A stretch of DNA of 64,000 nucleotides from Syntrophaceae bacterium UBA5744 (GCA_002419215.1 DIFQ01000059.1:282-64281); one strand, 5' to 3'; positions 24,102-31,934 are shown, numbered from the stretch's first letter. Notes: generated by a model not told the origin, from the letters alone. Numbers and translations are program-made.

Positions 24102-24310
24102 GCGTTCATCGAGCCGCAGACAAGAAAAATCCCCCTTTGCCGCCCGGATCCGCTTCGCGGGGTGGCCCGGCAAGGAGAGAACCAGGCATGGTTGCGCACC
24201 CTGACGGGATGAGCCCCCGGTCATCCCCCCTTTTACAAAGGGGGACAGAGGGGGATTTCTGCTTCTTCCTTCCCTAACCCCGAGACCCTACACCCGATAC
24301 CCTTCTTTTC
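24102..24310. repeat. Repeat-filled gap: AAAGGGGG palindrome and CCCGATA words
   Basis: CCCCCCTTTT...AAAGGGGG (about 24223-24255) matches the palindrome near 12703. At 24273-24303 the words ACCCCGAGACCCTACACCCGATACCC belong to the CCCGATA family, preceded by a pyrimidine tract. No gene seen. Confidence 0.6.
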
Positions 24311-25579
24311 TCATTCCCCAATCGCCTTCCGGGTGAGCGCAAACAGGTAGGTCACCTCCGCCTCGTCGAGCCCGGCCGCGAACTCGACGACGGCCTTGTC
24401 GCTGCGGGCGGTAATGCCCCTGGATCCCGCCATTTTCATCAGTGAAAGGAGAAAACGGGGCACGGGCCGCCCGTCGGGCATCCGGGGGGTCTCCGTGTCG
24501 CCCAGGGGGACCTTCTTTACCCCGGGCACCTCGATCGTGTCCATGACGGATCGGATCGTGGGCGCCACGAGGTCCTCCAGCTCGTCGACGGGAATCTCCG
24601 CCGCGGTTCGCCTGCCCTGCTTCAGCGCCTCCACGCGCAGGAAGGCCTTCGTGACGGTGACGCGCTCGAACTGGTTTTTCAGGCGAAGCAAATTCAGGAG
24701 CGCCGAGACGACGGGAGCCGCGATGAAAATAAGGCCGGTCAACCCCAGAAAGACATAGCGAATGAAGTCGGGCATCGGAAGCGTGAGCAGCGCGGGCAGG
24801 AAAAACCACGCAACGGCCCCTGCGAAGGCGACGGGGAAAAGCACGGGGAGGTAATGACGGGCGCTCAGCGACGGCCCGGGGATGTGGAAGACAACTCCAT
24901 CGCCAGTTCGTTCCACCCGCGTGCGCATCCCGGGGGGCTCGGGCGGCACGGGGGCCGCGCCCTCCTGCGTCCTGCGCACACGGTCGCGCCAGGACTCGTC
25001 GAGGTGTTCGGGGTCGCGGGTCACCCGCTCGCCCGTGGACGAATCCACCAGCGGTTTTCGCAGGAACCGCGCAAGCTCCTCGGCCACCTGCCTCGCCTCG
25101 GCGAAGTCCACCGGTTGCGCGATGGTGATCGGCTTCGGGATCCCCTCGCCGGAGAGCTTCACGGGCCAGGTGTCGGCCGAGTCTTTGTCGCCGCGGGAAA
25201 AGTCCATCTCCACCTGCCGGATTGCATCCAGCAGGTGCTCCACGCGCTTCATCGGCACGAGAAGCCCCCACCACTGAACGATCCGCCCCCGCCCCCGGTC
25301 GAGGATGATCCCGCTGCGCCCGAAGACGAGAGCGGACCCGACGGCGGCGAACACGGAGCCGAACAGGACGATGAAAGTGGAAAAGAGGGGCCCCTCGGGG
25401 CGGTCCTCGACGGGGATGAGCCCGAGGGGAATCTGCATGATGAAGAGTCCCGCCAGCAGGAAGGGGAGCCCGAAGACCGAGATGCAGCCGCCCCCGCTGC
25501 GAAGCTCGAGGGTACCCGCATCCCTGTAGAAAAAGGGGCTCTTGCCGCTCCCCGCGGCCGCCTGCTTGAATAAACGCAT
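24311..25579 (-). CDS. Membrane protein of unknown function with two hydrophobic hairpins
   Basis: 422 aa. One hydrophobic hairpin lies at about 35-90 (GLPFLLAGLFIMQIPLGLIP; FIVLFGSVFAAVGSALVFG). It is followed by a beta-rich segment like a PH-type or DUF domain (GIILDRGRGRIVQWWGLLVP). A second hairpin lies at about 245-300, then a soluble C-terminal domain (VTVTKAFLRVEALKQGRRTA). No catalytic motif recognised. The layout resembles bacterial membrane proteins that sense or bind lipids, but that is only a guess. It is followed, reading downstream, by the repeat-filled gap. Confidence 0.65.
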   Translation of the reverse strand: MRLFKQAAAGSGKSPFFYRDAGTLELRSGGGCISVFGLPFLLAGLFIMQIPLGLIPVEDRPEGPLFSTFIVLFGSVFAAVGSALVFGRSGIILDRGRGRIVQWWGLLVPMKRVEHLLDAIRQVEMDFSRGDKDSADTWPVKLSGEGIPKPITIAQPVDFAEARQVAEELARFLRKPLVDSSTGERVTRDPEHLDESWRDRVRRTQEGAAPVPPEPPGMRTRVERTGDGVVFHIPGPSLSARHYLPVLFPVAFAGAVAWFFLPALLTLPMPDFIRYVFLGLTGLIFIAAPVVSALLNLLRLKNQFERVTVTKAFLRVEALKQGRRTAAEIPVDELEDLVAPTIRSVMDTIEVPGVKKVPLGDTETPRMPDGRPVPRFLLSLMKMAGSRGITARSDKAVVEFAAGLDEAEVTYLFALTRKAIGE

Positions 25580-25632
25580 CGATCGGCCCCCTCAGGTCAA
25601 GGGCGACGCGGGCCGACGCGGCCCGCAGGAAA

Positions 25633-26124
25633 TCAGTACGCCTTGCCGACCATGGCCTGTACAAACTCCGCGGCTTCCTTCAGATCCGCCGCATCGGGGT
25701 TGCCGTCGGCCCCCCGGGCCTCCTCGGCCCAGACCTTGTGCTCGGGTTTCTTCATGAGGGCATCGATGACCTTCGGGTCCACCTTTCCCCGGCAGCCGAA
25801 CTGCCCCAGGACCTTCAGGTTGGCGGCAAGACTCGCCGCGCTCTCGAAGGCCTGTCTCGGGAGCTGGCCGCCGCGCAGGGACCCGTGGGTTGCAAAGAAG
25901 GCCACTTTCTGGCCCTTGGGAAGCGTCTTGATGAATTCCGCCATCTTTCCCGGAACACTGTGCGCCTGGACGGGGAACCCGCAGAATACGAGATCGTACC
26001 CGGCCAATGCCTTGACCTCCGACACGGGCAGAATCTCTTTCTGCACGTTTACTGCTTCGTAAACGGCCTTGGCGACCTTTCCCGTGTTCCCCGTCTGCGT
26101 GTAGTACGTAACGAGAACCTTCAT
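25633..26124 (-). CDS. Flavodoxin-family protein
   Basis: 163 aa from the ATG at 26124. The FMN phosphate loop is YYTQTGNTGKVAKAVYEA, the second loop is FCGFPVQAHSVP, and FFATHGSLRGG follows, as in long flavodoxins and flavodoxin-like reductases. It is cytoplasmic and carries electrons or reduces quinone-like substrates. The in-frame ATG at 26217 would add an Arg-rich stretch that is not flavodoxin-like, so the shorter start is chosen. Single gene. Confidence 0.85.
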   Translation of the reverse strand: MKVLVTYYTQTGNTGKVAKAVYEAVNVQKEILPVSEVKALAGYDLVFCGFPVQAHSVPGKMAEFIKTLPKGQKVAFFATHGSLRGGQLPRQAFESAASLAANLKVLGQFGCRGKVDPKVIDALMKKPEHKVWAEEARGADGNPDAADLKEAAEFVQAMVGKAY

Positions 26125-26339
26125 GCCCACCCCCTTCTCTTTCGTGGAGCCGATGATGAATCCGGGATGCGGAGGCCGCACCCCGCGCCGCCGATTTCTT
26201 ATCGTTGATCCCCACATTCTGTCAACGAAAAATCAACCCATCAACCGCCGCGAGGCCCTTCTCTACCCAACCCCGACCAGCCCTTTCGCGCCGACACCAT
26301 TGCTGCATGGGGAATTTTTCAGTACCTTTTATTTTTTTC

Positions 26340-26367
26340 TTGACAAATAGAACGATCGTTCTATAAA
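26340..26367 (+). promoter_or_regulatory. lexA promoter with embedded LexA operator-like palindrome
   Basis: TTGACA (26340-26345), 16 nt, TATAAA (26362-26367). Between and overlapping them lies the perfect 18-bp palindrome ATAGAACGATCGTTCTAT (26347-26364), whose core is GAAC-N4-GTTC. A repressor bound here would block polymerase directly. The first gene downstream is LexA, so autoregulation is likely. The core equals the SOS box type known from Gram-positive bacteria. Confidence 0.8.
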
Positions 26368-26380
26368 CTGCAGGCACAAG

Positions 26381-26446
26381 GTCCGAGGAGCGAGGACCGA
26401 GGCAACAAACAAAAAACCTCGAGCCTCGTACCCCGATCCTCGATCC
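26381..26446 (+). repeat. GAGGACC-word inverted repeat in the lexA leader
   Basis: The left arm GTCCGAGGAGCGAGGACCGA and the right arm CCTCGAGCCTCGTACCCCGA / TCCTCGATCC flank a loop CAACAAACAAAAAA. It would form a hairpin in the 5' untranslated mRNA of lexA. Same architecture as the other word-type palindromes. Confidence 0.6.
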
Positions 26447-26465
26447 TGCGAATGGAAACGAGCAC

Positions 26466-27053
26466 ATGAGAGGAAACAGGACCATCAAGAGCGTTGAGAA
26501 GGACCTGGCCGGCTTCTACCGGAACCAGAGGCGAATGCCCACCTACTCGGAGATGCTGACCCTCCTGGGGGTTCGTTCCAAGGCCGTTGTCCACTTCTGG
26601 GTGCGGAAGTTGCTGGCCGAGGGGGTCCTGGAAAAGGATACCCGGGGATTCCTGCACCCCTCGCGCAGGGCTTTCGGGCTGCCCATGGTGGGGGATGTGG
26701 CCGCGGGGTTCCCCTCCCCTGCCGAGGAAGAACTCCGGGACGTCATCTCCTTCGACGAGTACCTCATCACGAAGCCCGGCACATCTTTTCTGCTGCGTGT
26801 GTCGGGGGACTCCATGATCGACGAGGGGATCCACCCGGGCGATCTGGTCGTTATCGAAAAAGGCCGCGAGCCGAAATCAGGCGACATCGTGATCGCCGAG
26901 GTCGACGGCGAGTGGACACTGAAATTCTTCCGGAACAAGGGAAAGGACGTATTCCTGGAGGCAGCCAATCCGAAGTACCCGCCCATCCGCGCCCGGTCCG
27001 AGCTGCGGGTCGGGGGCGTAGTGAGCGCGGTCATCCGCAAATACCCGGGCTGA
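26466..27053 (+). CDS. lexA: LexA-family SOS repressor
   Basis: 195 aa. A winged-helix N-terminal domain (about 1-70, with TYSEMLTLLGVRSKAVVHFW) is followed by an S24 self-cleaving domain. The cleavage bond is Ala80-Gly81 in GDVAAGFP. The catalytic serine is Ser116 in SGDSMIDEGI, and the general base Lys153 lies in EWTLKFF. All parts needed for RecA-stimulated self-cleavage are present. The N-terminal domain differs from the canonical E. coli start, consistent with a distinct operator. It is controlled by the palindromic promoter upstream. No recA or translesion polymerase gene is nearby. Confidence 0.88.
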   Translation: MRGNRTIKSVEKDLAGFYRNQRRMPTYSEMLTLLGVRSKAVVHFWVRKLLAEGVLEKDTRGFLHPSRRAFGLPMVGDVAAGFPSPAEEELRDVISFDEYLITKPGTSFLLRVSGDSMIDEGIHPGDLVVIEKGREPKSGDIVIAEVDGEWTLKFFRNKGKDVFLEAANPKYPPIRARSELRVGGVVSAVIRKYPG

Positions 27054-27117
27054 CGGTCTCCCCGATGTCCGGACCGGCAGCACCCTGACAAGAAAAACAC
27101 TTCAAAAGGAGTCCGTG

Positions 27118-27354
27118 ATGAATACGACGGTTATCGATCATTTAAGCGGCGCTGAAGACTTCAGAGGGCTTCGTGTCAGGAAGGCCTCCCGCCGGGTATC
27201 CCCAATCCGCCGCTTCAGGAGCTTCATCGAATTGAGCGACTGGGACGATGCCATTCTGAGGCACGGCAGAGAAATCGACGCCTTCTGCTGGATGCTCGCC
27301 GTCGGAACGGCCATACTGCTCATTCCGGTGTCGTTCCTCGTGATGAAGGGCTGA
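27118..27354 (+). CDS. Small membrane protein, unknown
   Basis: 78 aa. A charged N-terminal region (RVRKASRRVSPIRRFRSFIE) precedes one membrane span at the C-terminus (about 57-76, FCWMLAVGTAILLIPVSFLV). AAGGAG lies 6 nt before the ATG, which is why 27118 is preferred to the adjacent GTG. It follows lexA by 64 nt and could be part of its transcript, so it may be damage-induced. No family recognised. Confidence 0.6.
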   Translation: MNTTVIDHLSGAEDFRGLRVRKASRRVSPIRRFRSFIELSDWDDAILRHGREIDAFCWMLAVGTAILLIPVSFLVMKG

Positions 27355-27374
27355 CAACCTGTTGGCCGGCGGCA

Positions 27375-27532
27375 CATCCCGATGAATGCCTAACATTCGT
27401 CTTCAAGCATCAAGGCTGTGAAGATCGGAAGAGCAGAAGTGAGGAAGAGCGGATAAGAGAAGAAATAATACCAACCACTCCGATCTTCCGCTCTTCATAA
27501 CTTCCTCACTTCGCAATCTTATCCGGGGGCCT
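27375..27532 (+). repeat. 158-nt palindromic element, copy 3
   Basis: Bounded by CATCCCG and ATCCGGGGGCCT. The left arm contains AGATCGGAAGAGC (27422-27434) and GAAGTGAGGAAGAGCGGATA. After the core AGAGAAGAAATAATACC, the right arm has the inverse words (CCGATCTTCCGCTCTTCATA, ACTTCCTCACTTCGC). It is 156/158 identical to the reverse complement of 45969-46126; the two differences are in the loop and at the arm end. Confidence 0.9.
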
Positions 27533-27621
27533 TGCATCCGGCCGCATTTGAACAGCCTGGCATGGATAATACCGTCTGCGGCTTGCGAAGCTTCCTTGCC
27601 CGATTCCCCTCAGGAGAGCTC

Positions 27622-27660
27622 TTGACATATATGCATAATATATGCATATATATGCATATC
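27622..27660 (+). promoter_or_regulatory. vapBC promoter and ATATGCATAT operator repeats
   Basis: TTGACA (27622-27627) is followed by three overlapping self-complementary TATATGCAT/ATGCATAT units up to 27660; CATATA at 27645 may serve as the -10. Repeated palindromes over the promoter are the usual site of VapBC autorepression. Confidence 0.7.
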
Positions 27661-27678
27661 ATAATCTGAGGGGATCCA

Positions 27679-27870
27679 ATGAGGACTACACTGAATATCG
27701 AGGACAGCCTGATCGACAAGGCATCCAGGATGACCGGTATCAAAGAGAAAACCAAATTGGTCAAACTGGGACTGGAGGCCTTGATCGCGAGAGAAAGCGG
27801 AAAGAGGCTGGCACAGCTGGGGGGGACAGAGAAACAGCTCAAGCCGATACCCAGAAGAGGCAATCCGTAA
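27679..27870 (+). CDS. vapB: VapB-type antitoxin
   Basis: 63 aa. The ribbon-helix-helix-like N-terminus reads MRTTLNIEDSLIDKASRMTG, the short VapB form. A basic, flexible C-terminal part (GGTEKQLKPIPRRGNP) would wrap the toxin. The stop lies 1 nt before the vapC start, so the pair is coupled. It should bind the ATATGCATAT repeats upstream together with VapC. Confidence 0.88.
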   Translation: MRTTLNIEDSLIDKASRMTGIKEKTKLVKLGLEALIARESGKRLAQLGGTEKQLKPIPRRGNP

Positions 27871-27871
27871 C

Positions 27872-28243
27872 ATGGTTCTGGTAGACACATCCGTATGGGT
27901 AGCGCATTTGCGGCAGGGGCACACCGGTCTTGCAAGTCTGCTTAATGATGGAGAAGTTGCCTGCCACCCCTTTGTTGTCGGCGAGCTTGCCTGTGGAAAT
28001 CTGAAAAACAGGGCTGTCATCCTGTCACTTTTGGAAGCCCTCCCGATGGAGGCTGCAGTGGAGCACGAAGAAGTGCTCGCGTTCATTGAGAGCCACGATC
28101 TCATGGGGAAGGGGTTGGGCTACGTGGATGTTCACCTCCTTGCGTCTGCCGTGCTGTCCCGGCTTCTCCTCTGGACGCTCGACAGGAAACTCCAACAGGT
28201 TGCCGATGTGCTGCATGTTCGTTATCTGAATGATATCGTGTAA
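27872..28243 (+). CDS. vapC: VapC-type PIN-domain ribonuclease toxin
   Basis: 123 aa PIN domain. Metal-binding acidic residues are Asp5 (VLVDTSVWV), Glu38 (VGELACGN), Asp86 (GYVDVHLL) and Asp104 (WTLDRKL). This is the full active-site set, so the toxin appears intact. VapC toxins cut specific RNAs, often tRNA. It pairs with the VapB gene directly upstream. Confidence 0.9.
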   Translation: MVLVDTSVWVAHLRQGHTGLASLLNDGEVACHPFVVGELACGNLKNRAVILSLLEALPMEAAVEHEEVLAFIESHDLMGKGLGYVDVHLLASAVLSRLLLWTLDRKLQQVADVLHVRYLNDIV

Positions 28244-28297
28244 GCATTCCGGACACCACAACCCCGCACATTGCACGTTGCCCGCCATGCCGGGAGC

Positions 28298-29035
28298 TTA
28301 CTTCCGAAAGAAAAAGTACTCGTGGCAGTCCTTCGGGCCGTCGAGGTCCCTCACCGAGCCCAGGAGCGTGAAGCCCGTCCCGGCAAGGAGAGCCGAGAAC
28401 TCTTCGGTGGTGAAGGATGTCATGTAGATGACATTTTTCGCGTAGTCTCCATCCTTCTGCCTGAGCTTCTCGGACCCGTCGAAGTAGCGCACCTGCACAA
28501 GTCCATGACCCCCTTTGCGCAGGAGGCCCGCCGCGGTCTCCAGGATTTCTTTCGTGTAGGCCTTAGAGGGGAAGTGCTGAAACACGGCGACGGAGAAGAA
28601 GAAATCTACGGCTTCCCGCCCAACGCGATCCAGCAACTGCCTCGGGCGGGCCGCGTCAGCCAGAACCGCCTCGAAATTGGAAAGGCCGCCCCGGTTCAGC
28701 TGACGCGCACACTCGTCGAGAGTGGGCTGCGAAATGTCGACACCGACGACACGGTTAAAATAGCGGCACAGGGCGCTCATGTTTGCCCCGCCGCCGCATC
28801 CCCAGTCCAGGGCCGCCTTCGAAGCAAAGCCCACGGCCGCCTCCGAAGGGGCAAACTGCCGGAAGAAGGTTTCTACCAGGCCGAAGTTGAACTCCCCGTA
28901 CTCGAGCCATCTCTGCCTCGGCCACCGTGCCGAACCGGCCCAGTGTGACTGGTCCTGCACCCGCTCGTCATGCCGGCTCAGGCTCCAGTACAGACCCGCG
29001 TCTTTCTCAAGGTTTCTCTTCATGTATTTTCTCAA
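28298..29035 (-). CDS. Class I SAM-dependent methyltransferase
   Basis: 245 aa. SAM-binding motif I is LDWGCGGGANMSAL, followed by the acidic GVDIS motif and ADAARPRQLL. FFFSVAVFQHFPSK is motif IV-like. The N-terminus is charged (MRKYMKRNLEKDAGLYWSLS). Cytoplasmic; the substrate is unknown. Neither neighbour suggests a pathway. It ends about 54 nt from vapC, convergent. Confidence 0.82.
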   Translation of the reverse strand: MRKYMKRNLEKDAGLYWSLSRHDERVQDQSHWAGSARWPRQRWLEYGEFNFGLVETFFRQFAPSEAAVGFASKAALDWGCGGGANMSALCRYFNRVVGVDISQPTLDECARQLNRGGLSNFEAVLADAARPRQLLDRVGREAVDFFFSVAVFQHFPSKAYTKEILETAAGLLRKGGHGLVQVRYFDGSEKLRQKDGDYAKNVIYMTSFTTEEFSALLAGTGFTLLGSVRDLDGPKDCHEYFFFRK

Positions 29036-29046
29036 CCGAAATCCGT

Positions 29047-29127
29047 GGGGTCAGGCCTGATTATTGACATTTCGAAAAGAATCGTGTTGCTGAGCGATTT
29101 AAAATGTCAATAATCAGGCCTGACCCC
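29047..29127. repeat. Perfect 26-bp inverted repeat (GGGGTCAGGCCTGA type)
   Basis: Arms at 29047-29072 and 29102-29127 are exact reverse complements, starting GGGGTCAGGCCTGATTATTG. The loop is 29 nt. This looks like a REP/palindromic mobile unit of the sort moved by REP-associated transposases; no such transposase gene is in the window. Confidence 0.85.
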
Positions 29128-29154
29128 GGGCCCTACTGTCTGCTGTCTGCTTTC

Positions 29155-29174
29155 ACCCTATACCCGATAACCTA
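29155..29174. repeat. CCCTATACCCGATA words
   Basis: Short one-sided member of the CCCGATA family, next to the stop of the ChaN-like gene. Preceded by CTGTCTGCTGTCTGC, another doubled word. Confidence 0.55.
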
Positions 29175-30020
29175 TTGAAGCACCAGGTAATCGGCATCCT
29201 CCGCAGTGACCTTCTCCCGATCCCCCTTCCCCCCCTGCGCAGGCAGGATGACCGAGACCGTCACATCGGGCCTCATCGTTGCGATCTGGCGGGGGATGGC
29301 ACGCTTCCAGGCATGCACAGAACCCGCCAGGATGACGATCCGGCTACCGGGGTTTTTGTCGAGGTATTCGAGGGCATAGATCGCCATGGCCGTGTCCCAG
29401 ACCATCTGCGCTTCGCAGAAATGCTCGAAGGAACGCCCCGATGCGTGGGCGTGCTCCGTGAACGTGCTGCGGATGAACGACCGGTAGGCTTCGTCCAGGG
29501 TGCAGGTAAGTCCAGGCGGAAGTTTCTTTCTTTCGGCCTCCGTCAGCGCGGCAAAGCCTTCAAGCGCCACTTTCGCGATGACTTCCCGCGGCACGTTGAG
29601 GCCCAACAGGGGGATCCTCTTCTGCCGGGCATAGAGGAAGATGTCCCGGTAGAGAACCCAGGGCATCCCCCAGTTTTCCCGGTAGAGCGCCTCGAACTGC
29701 TCCGTCGGCATCCCCCAGCGCCACCACTTGTCCAGCAACTCCTGGCTCTCGGCCCTGAACATCTCGAGACCGACCGCCAGCGGAGCACCGCCCTCGTAGA
29801 GCGTCCGGATGATCTTGAGCTGCAGGTCGTGGTGGGCCTGGTTGTCATGGGTTTCTCCGATGACGATGACCCGGCTCTTCGAGACCTCCCCGACCATCCG
29901 GTCGAAGGGAATCGTAGCCCGGTCCTTCAGCCGTACGACGCCACCGTCCTGGCAGCCTGCCAAAAGAGGCGTCGCTGCGGCCATGATCCAGAGCAGGACG
30001 ATTCGAAAAATGAAATTCAT
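29172..30020 (-). CDS. ChaN-like heme/iron-related lipoprotein
   Basis: 282 aa. The signal ends in a lipobox LLAGC. Hallmarks of the ChaN/DUF399 family follow: VIVIGETHDNQAHHDLQLKI, LAVGLEMFRAESQELL and the late ILAGSVHAWKRAIPRQI. ChaN-like proteins bind heme or are linked to iron uptake; many members are erythromycin-esterase-like in fold. AGGGA precedes the ATG. It has its own promoter upstream (TTGACA, 17 nt, TCATAT on the minus strand). Confidence 0.85.
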   Translation of the reverse strand: MNFIFRIVLLWIMAAATPLLAGCQDGGVVRLKDRATIPFDRMVGEVSKSRVIVIGETHDNQAHHDLQLKIIRTLYEGGAPLAVGLEMFRAESQELLDKWWRWGMPTEQFEALYRENWGMPWVLYRDIFLYARQKRIPLLGLNVPREVIAKVALEGFAALTEAERKKLPPGLTCTLDEAYRSFIRSTFTEHAHASGRSFEHFCEAQMVWDTAMAIYALEYLDKNPGSRIVILAGSVHAWKRAIPRQIATMRPDVTVSVILPAQGGKGDREKVTAEDADYLVLQ

Positions 30021-30046
30021 AGGGATTCCCTGCTTTCCTGTCGTCC

Positions 30047-30075
30047 ATATGAATCGGTACGTGACAAATTGTCAA
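30047..30075 (-). promoter_or_regulatory. Promoter of the ChaN-like gene with 13-bp palindrome
   Basis: On the minus strand TTGACA (30070-30075), 17 nt, TCATAT (30047-30052). The perfect palindrome TGACAAATTGTCA (30062-30074) overlaps the -35, a likely regulator site. It does not match the Fur consensus. Confidence 0.5.
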
Positions 30076-30165
30076 GAAGATGTATAACGCATCGACATGT
30101 AAAGACTTCCGACACTCGGGGGAAATGACCGGCGGTCATGTTCTGAATTATTACGATATTTTAGC

Positions 30166-30245
30166 TTGACAAAAATCATCAACATCATTACTGAAAGAAC
30201 GTTGCTCTGGTAATATCTGATGATTGCATTGCACTTGATGCAATC
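30166..30245 (+). promoter_or_regulatory. Possible promoter and dyad upstream of the Rossmann-protein gene
   Basis: TTGACA (30166-30171) with TACTGA 17 nt further. At 30222-30245 lies the inverted repeat GATTGCAT-8-ATGCAATC. The region is AT-rich compared with its surroundings. Confidence 0.4.
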
Positions 30246-30277
30246 GAAATATAGATACGATAGAGTAGAAACGCAGG

Positions 30278-31336
30278 ATGATTACCGGATCAGCGCCTTC
30301 ACTTCGTCCCGATTCAGCACGGGACATGAAGGGCCGACAAGGGGAGGTGGTTTCCATCTACACGAGAAGATTGTCCAGGCAGATCCTCGGTTTAATCATG
30401 ATCCTTCTTCGCGGGCCCTTGCTGGTCGCGCTGTCCGCGTGCCGACTTTTCAAGTTCAACTGTATCTTCACCGTCTACCCCGGCTCCCAGAAGGACATCG
30501 ATGGATACCTGCCGCCCGGCTTCAAATGGGCGAAGCACCTCGCTTCGGGCAAACCGTTTGTCGCCGGGGTCATCACGACCGGCAACGGACTGGGGCGCGG
30601 CCTCGTCCTGGCCGTTCCAAACACCGTGGAACAGTTCAAAACCGACCGAAAACTCGTCGGGAACATCATGAAACGCCTCAAGCTCACCAAGACCGTGACG
30701 GGCGCAAAAACGATCGCCGTCGCAGGACAGGGCCCGCGCTTCTTCAAGTCCCATTTCCCTTACGAGCAGCCCTTTGTCTACGGCCTGAGGGGCAGGGTTT
30801 TCTCCGTCGTGGAGACGGTGGAGAGAGTGGCGGAAAGGCACAACCTTCCCAAGGCCGGGTCCACGGTCGCCATCCTGGGTGTGGGGGAGATCGGCGAAGC
30901 GATCATCCGGAATCTCGAGGAAAAAGGTTACCGGGCCGTCGGGATCGATATCCAGATAAAAGACGGACGGGTGCAGTTGTGCAGTGAGGGGTTGAAAAGG
31001 CTGAAAGAGGCCGATCTGGTCGTTGTCCAGACGCCCCGCGGCGACGATGTCGTGCCGTACTATGCGGACCTGAAGAAAACGGCGATCCTGGTGGATGATG
31101 CTCATCCCCGGATCACCGTCAAGCCGGACGAAGTCAGATTCTACAAGGTCGCCATCGGCCGCGCCGGCGTCGAGTTCAAGCCTCCGCTTCCCGGGTACGA
31201 GAAGTACTGGATCCCCGGATGCGTCCACGAGTCGCTGGTCGTTGCAGAATCCGGGAAGGCCGACATGTCGCAGGAGGAATTCAACCGGAGATCGAGAGAG
31301 CTTGGCTTCTTCGCCCACCTGGTCGACGACCGCTAG
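30278..31336 (+). CDS. NAD(P)-binding Rossmann protein, dehydrogenase-like
   Basis: 352 aa (an alternative ATG at 30326 removes 16 residues). The N-terminal third is basic with a hydrophobic stretch (ILGLIMILLRGPLLVALSAC). The second half has a clear Rossmann motif GSTVAILGVGEIGEAIIRNL, then an acidic residue at GIDIQIKD. Later motifs are VVVQTPRGDDVVPYY and LVDDAHPRITV. The order resembles S-adenosylhomocysteine hydrolase-like or acyl-ACP-reductase-like dehydrogenases, but I cannot name the family. A terminator follows directly, so it is monocistronic. Confidence 0.7.
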   Translation: MITGSAPSLRPDSARDMKGRQGEVVSIYTRRLSRQILGLIMILLRGPLLVALSACRLFKFNCIFTVYPGSQKDIDGYLPPGFKWAKHLASGKPFVAGVITTGNGLGRGLVLAVPNTVEQFKTDRKLVGNIMKRLKLTKTVTGAKTIAVAGQGPRFFKSHFPYEQPFVYGLRGRVFSVVETVERVAERHNLPKAGSTVAILGVGEIGEAIIRNLEEKGYRAVGIDIQIKDGRVQLCSEGLKRLKEADLVVVQTPRGDDVVPYYADLKKTAILVDDAHPRITVKPDEVRFYKVAIGRAGVEFKPPLPGYEKYWIPGCVHESLVVAESGKADMSQEEFNRRSRELGFFAHLVDDR

Positions 31337-31377
31337 GGACAGGCTAAAGGCGACAGGCCACAGGCTACAGTAGTAAA

Positions 31378-31406
31378 AAAGGCGAAGAAACAAGTTCCTC
31401 GCCTTT
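31378..31406 (+). terminator. Rho-independent-type hairpin
   Basis: AAAGGCGA, loop, TCGCCTTT, then TATTCATTTTC; extended pairing GAA/TTC inside. 42 nt after the Rossmann-protein stop. Confidence 0.65.
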
Positions 31407-31425
31407 ATTCATTTTCTTTTCTTAC

Positions 31426-31466
31426 ACCCGATACCCTATACCCGATACCCAATACCCAATACCCAT
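31426..31466. repeat. CCCGATA/CCCAATA tandem words
   Basis: Six consecutive 7-nt words: CCCGATA, CCCTATA, CCCGATA, CCCAATA, CCCAATA, CCCATT. The word drifts by single bases along the run. Confidence 0.8.
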
Positions 31467-31468
31467 TT

Positions 31469-31927
31469 TCATTGGCCGTTGCCGTTCGCAGCCCCGATGC
31501 GGTCGATGGTCGTCAGCACCTTGAGCCCGTCGAAGTCCACGTAAAAGCCGCCCTCCCTGACGGGGATGCCCATCGCCTTCTCATCGCCCGCCTCGGCAGC
31601 CGCCGAGTTGCAGATCCCGACGCTTGCGAAATAACACAGGGCATCGTTTCGCTCGGCGTGCTCCAGGTTATAGAAGACTTCCCTGTCGTCGGAGAGCCTC
31701 CCCTTGTTCGGGTAGACATCGGTCCGGACGACGACGAAGCACAGCCGGCCGTTCTTTCTTGCGACGATCTGCGGCGTCATGGCAAGCGACGGGTTCGCGC
31801 CGAGAATCTCATAGCCGTCCCTGACCATCTCCTCGTAGACAATCTGGACCCCGAAGTCCTGGATCTCTTCCCGTGTCAGCCATTCATTTCTTTCCACGAA
31901 TCGATCTCCCGCAGTGTCATCGGACAC
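31469..31927 (-). CDS. Hypothetical protein downstream of the hybrid kinase
   Basis: 152 aa, soluble, starting MSDDTAGDRFVERNEWLTRE. A central segment reads RKNGRLCFVVVRTDVYPNKG, then EGGFYVDFDGLKVLTTIDRI near the end; alternating strands suggest a nuclease-like or DUF fold, but nothing definite. It lies 7 nt after the hybrid kinase stop, so it is surely in the same transcript. A role linked to that kinase is possible. Confidence 0.7.
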   Translation of the reverse strand: MSDDTAGDRFVERNEWLTREEIQDFGVQIVYEEMVRDGYEILGANPSLAMTPQIVARKNGRLCFVVVRTDVYPNKGRLSDDREVFYNLEHAERNDALCYFASVGICNSAAAEAGDEKAMGIPVREGGFYVDFDGLKVLTTIDRIGAANGNGQ

Positions 31928-31934
31928 GCAATGC

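Noticed and set aside
31426..31466. Tandem 7-nt words considered as CRISPR array or telomere
   Set aside because: No spacers, units far too short for CRISPR, no cas genes; internal position and short runs do not fit a telomere.
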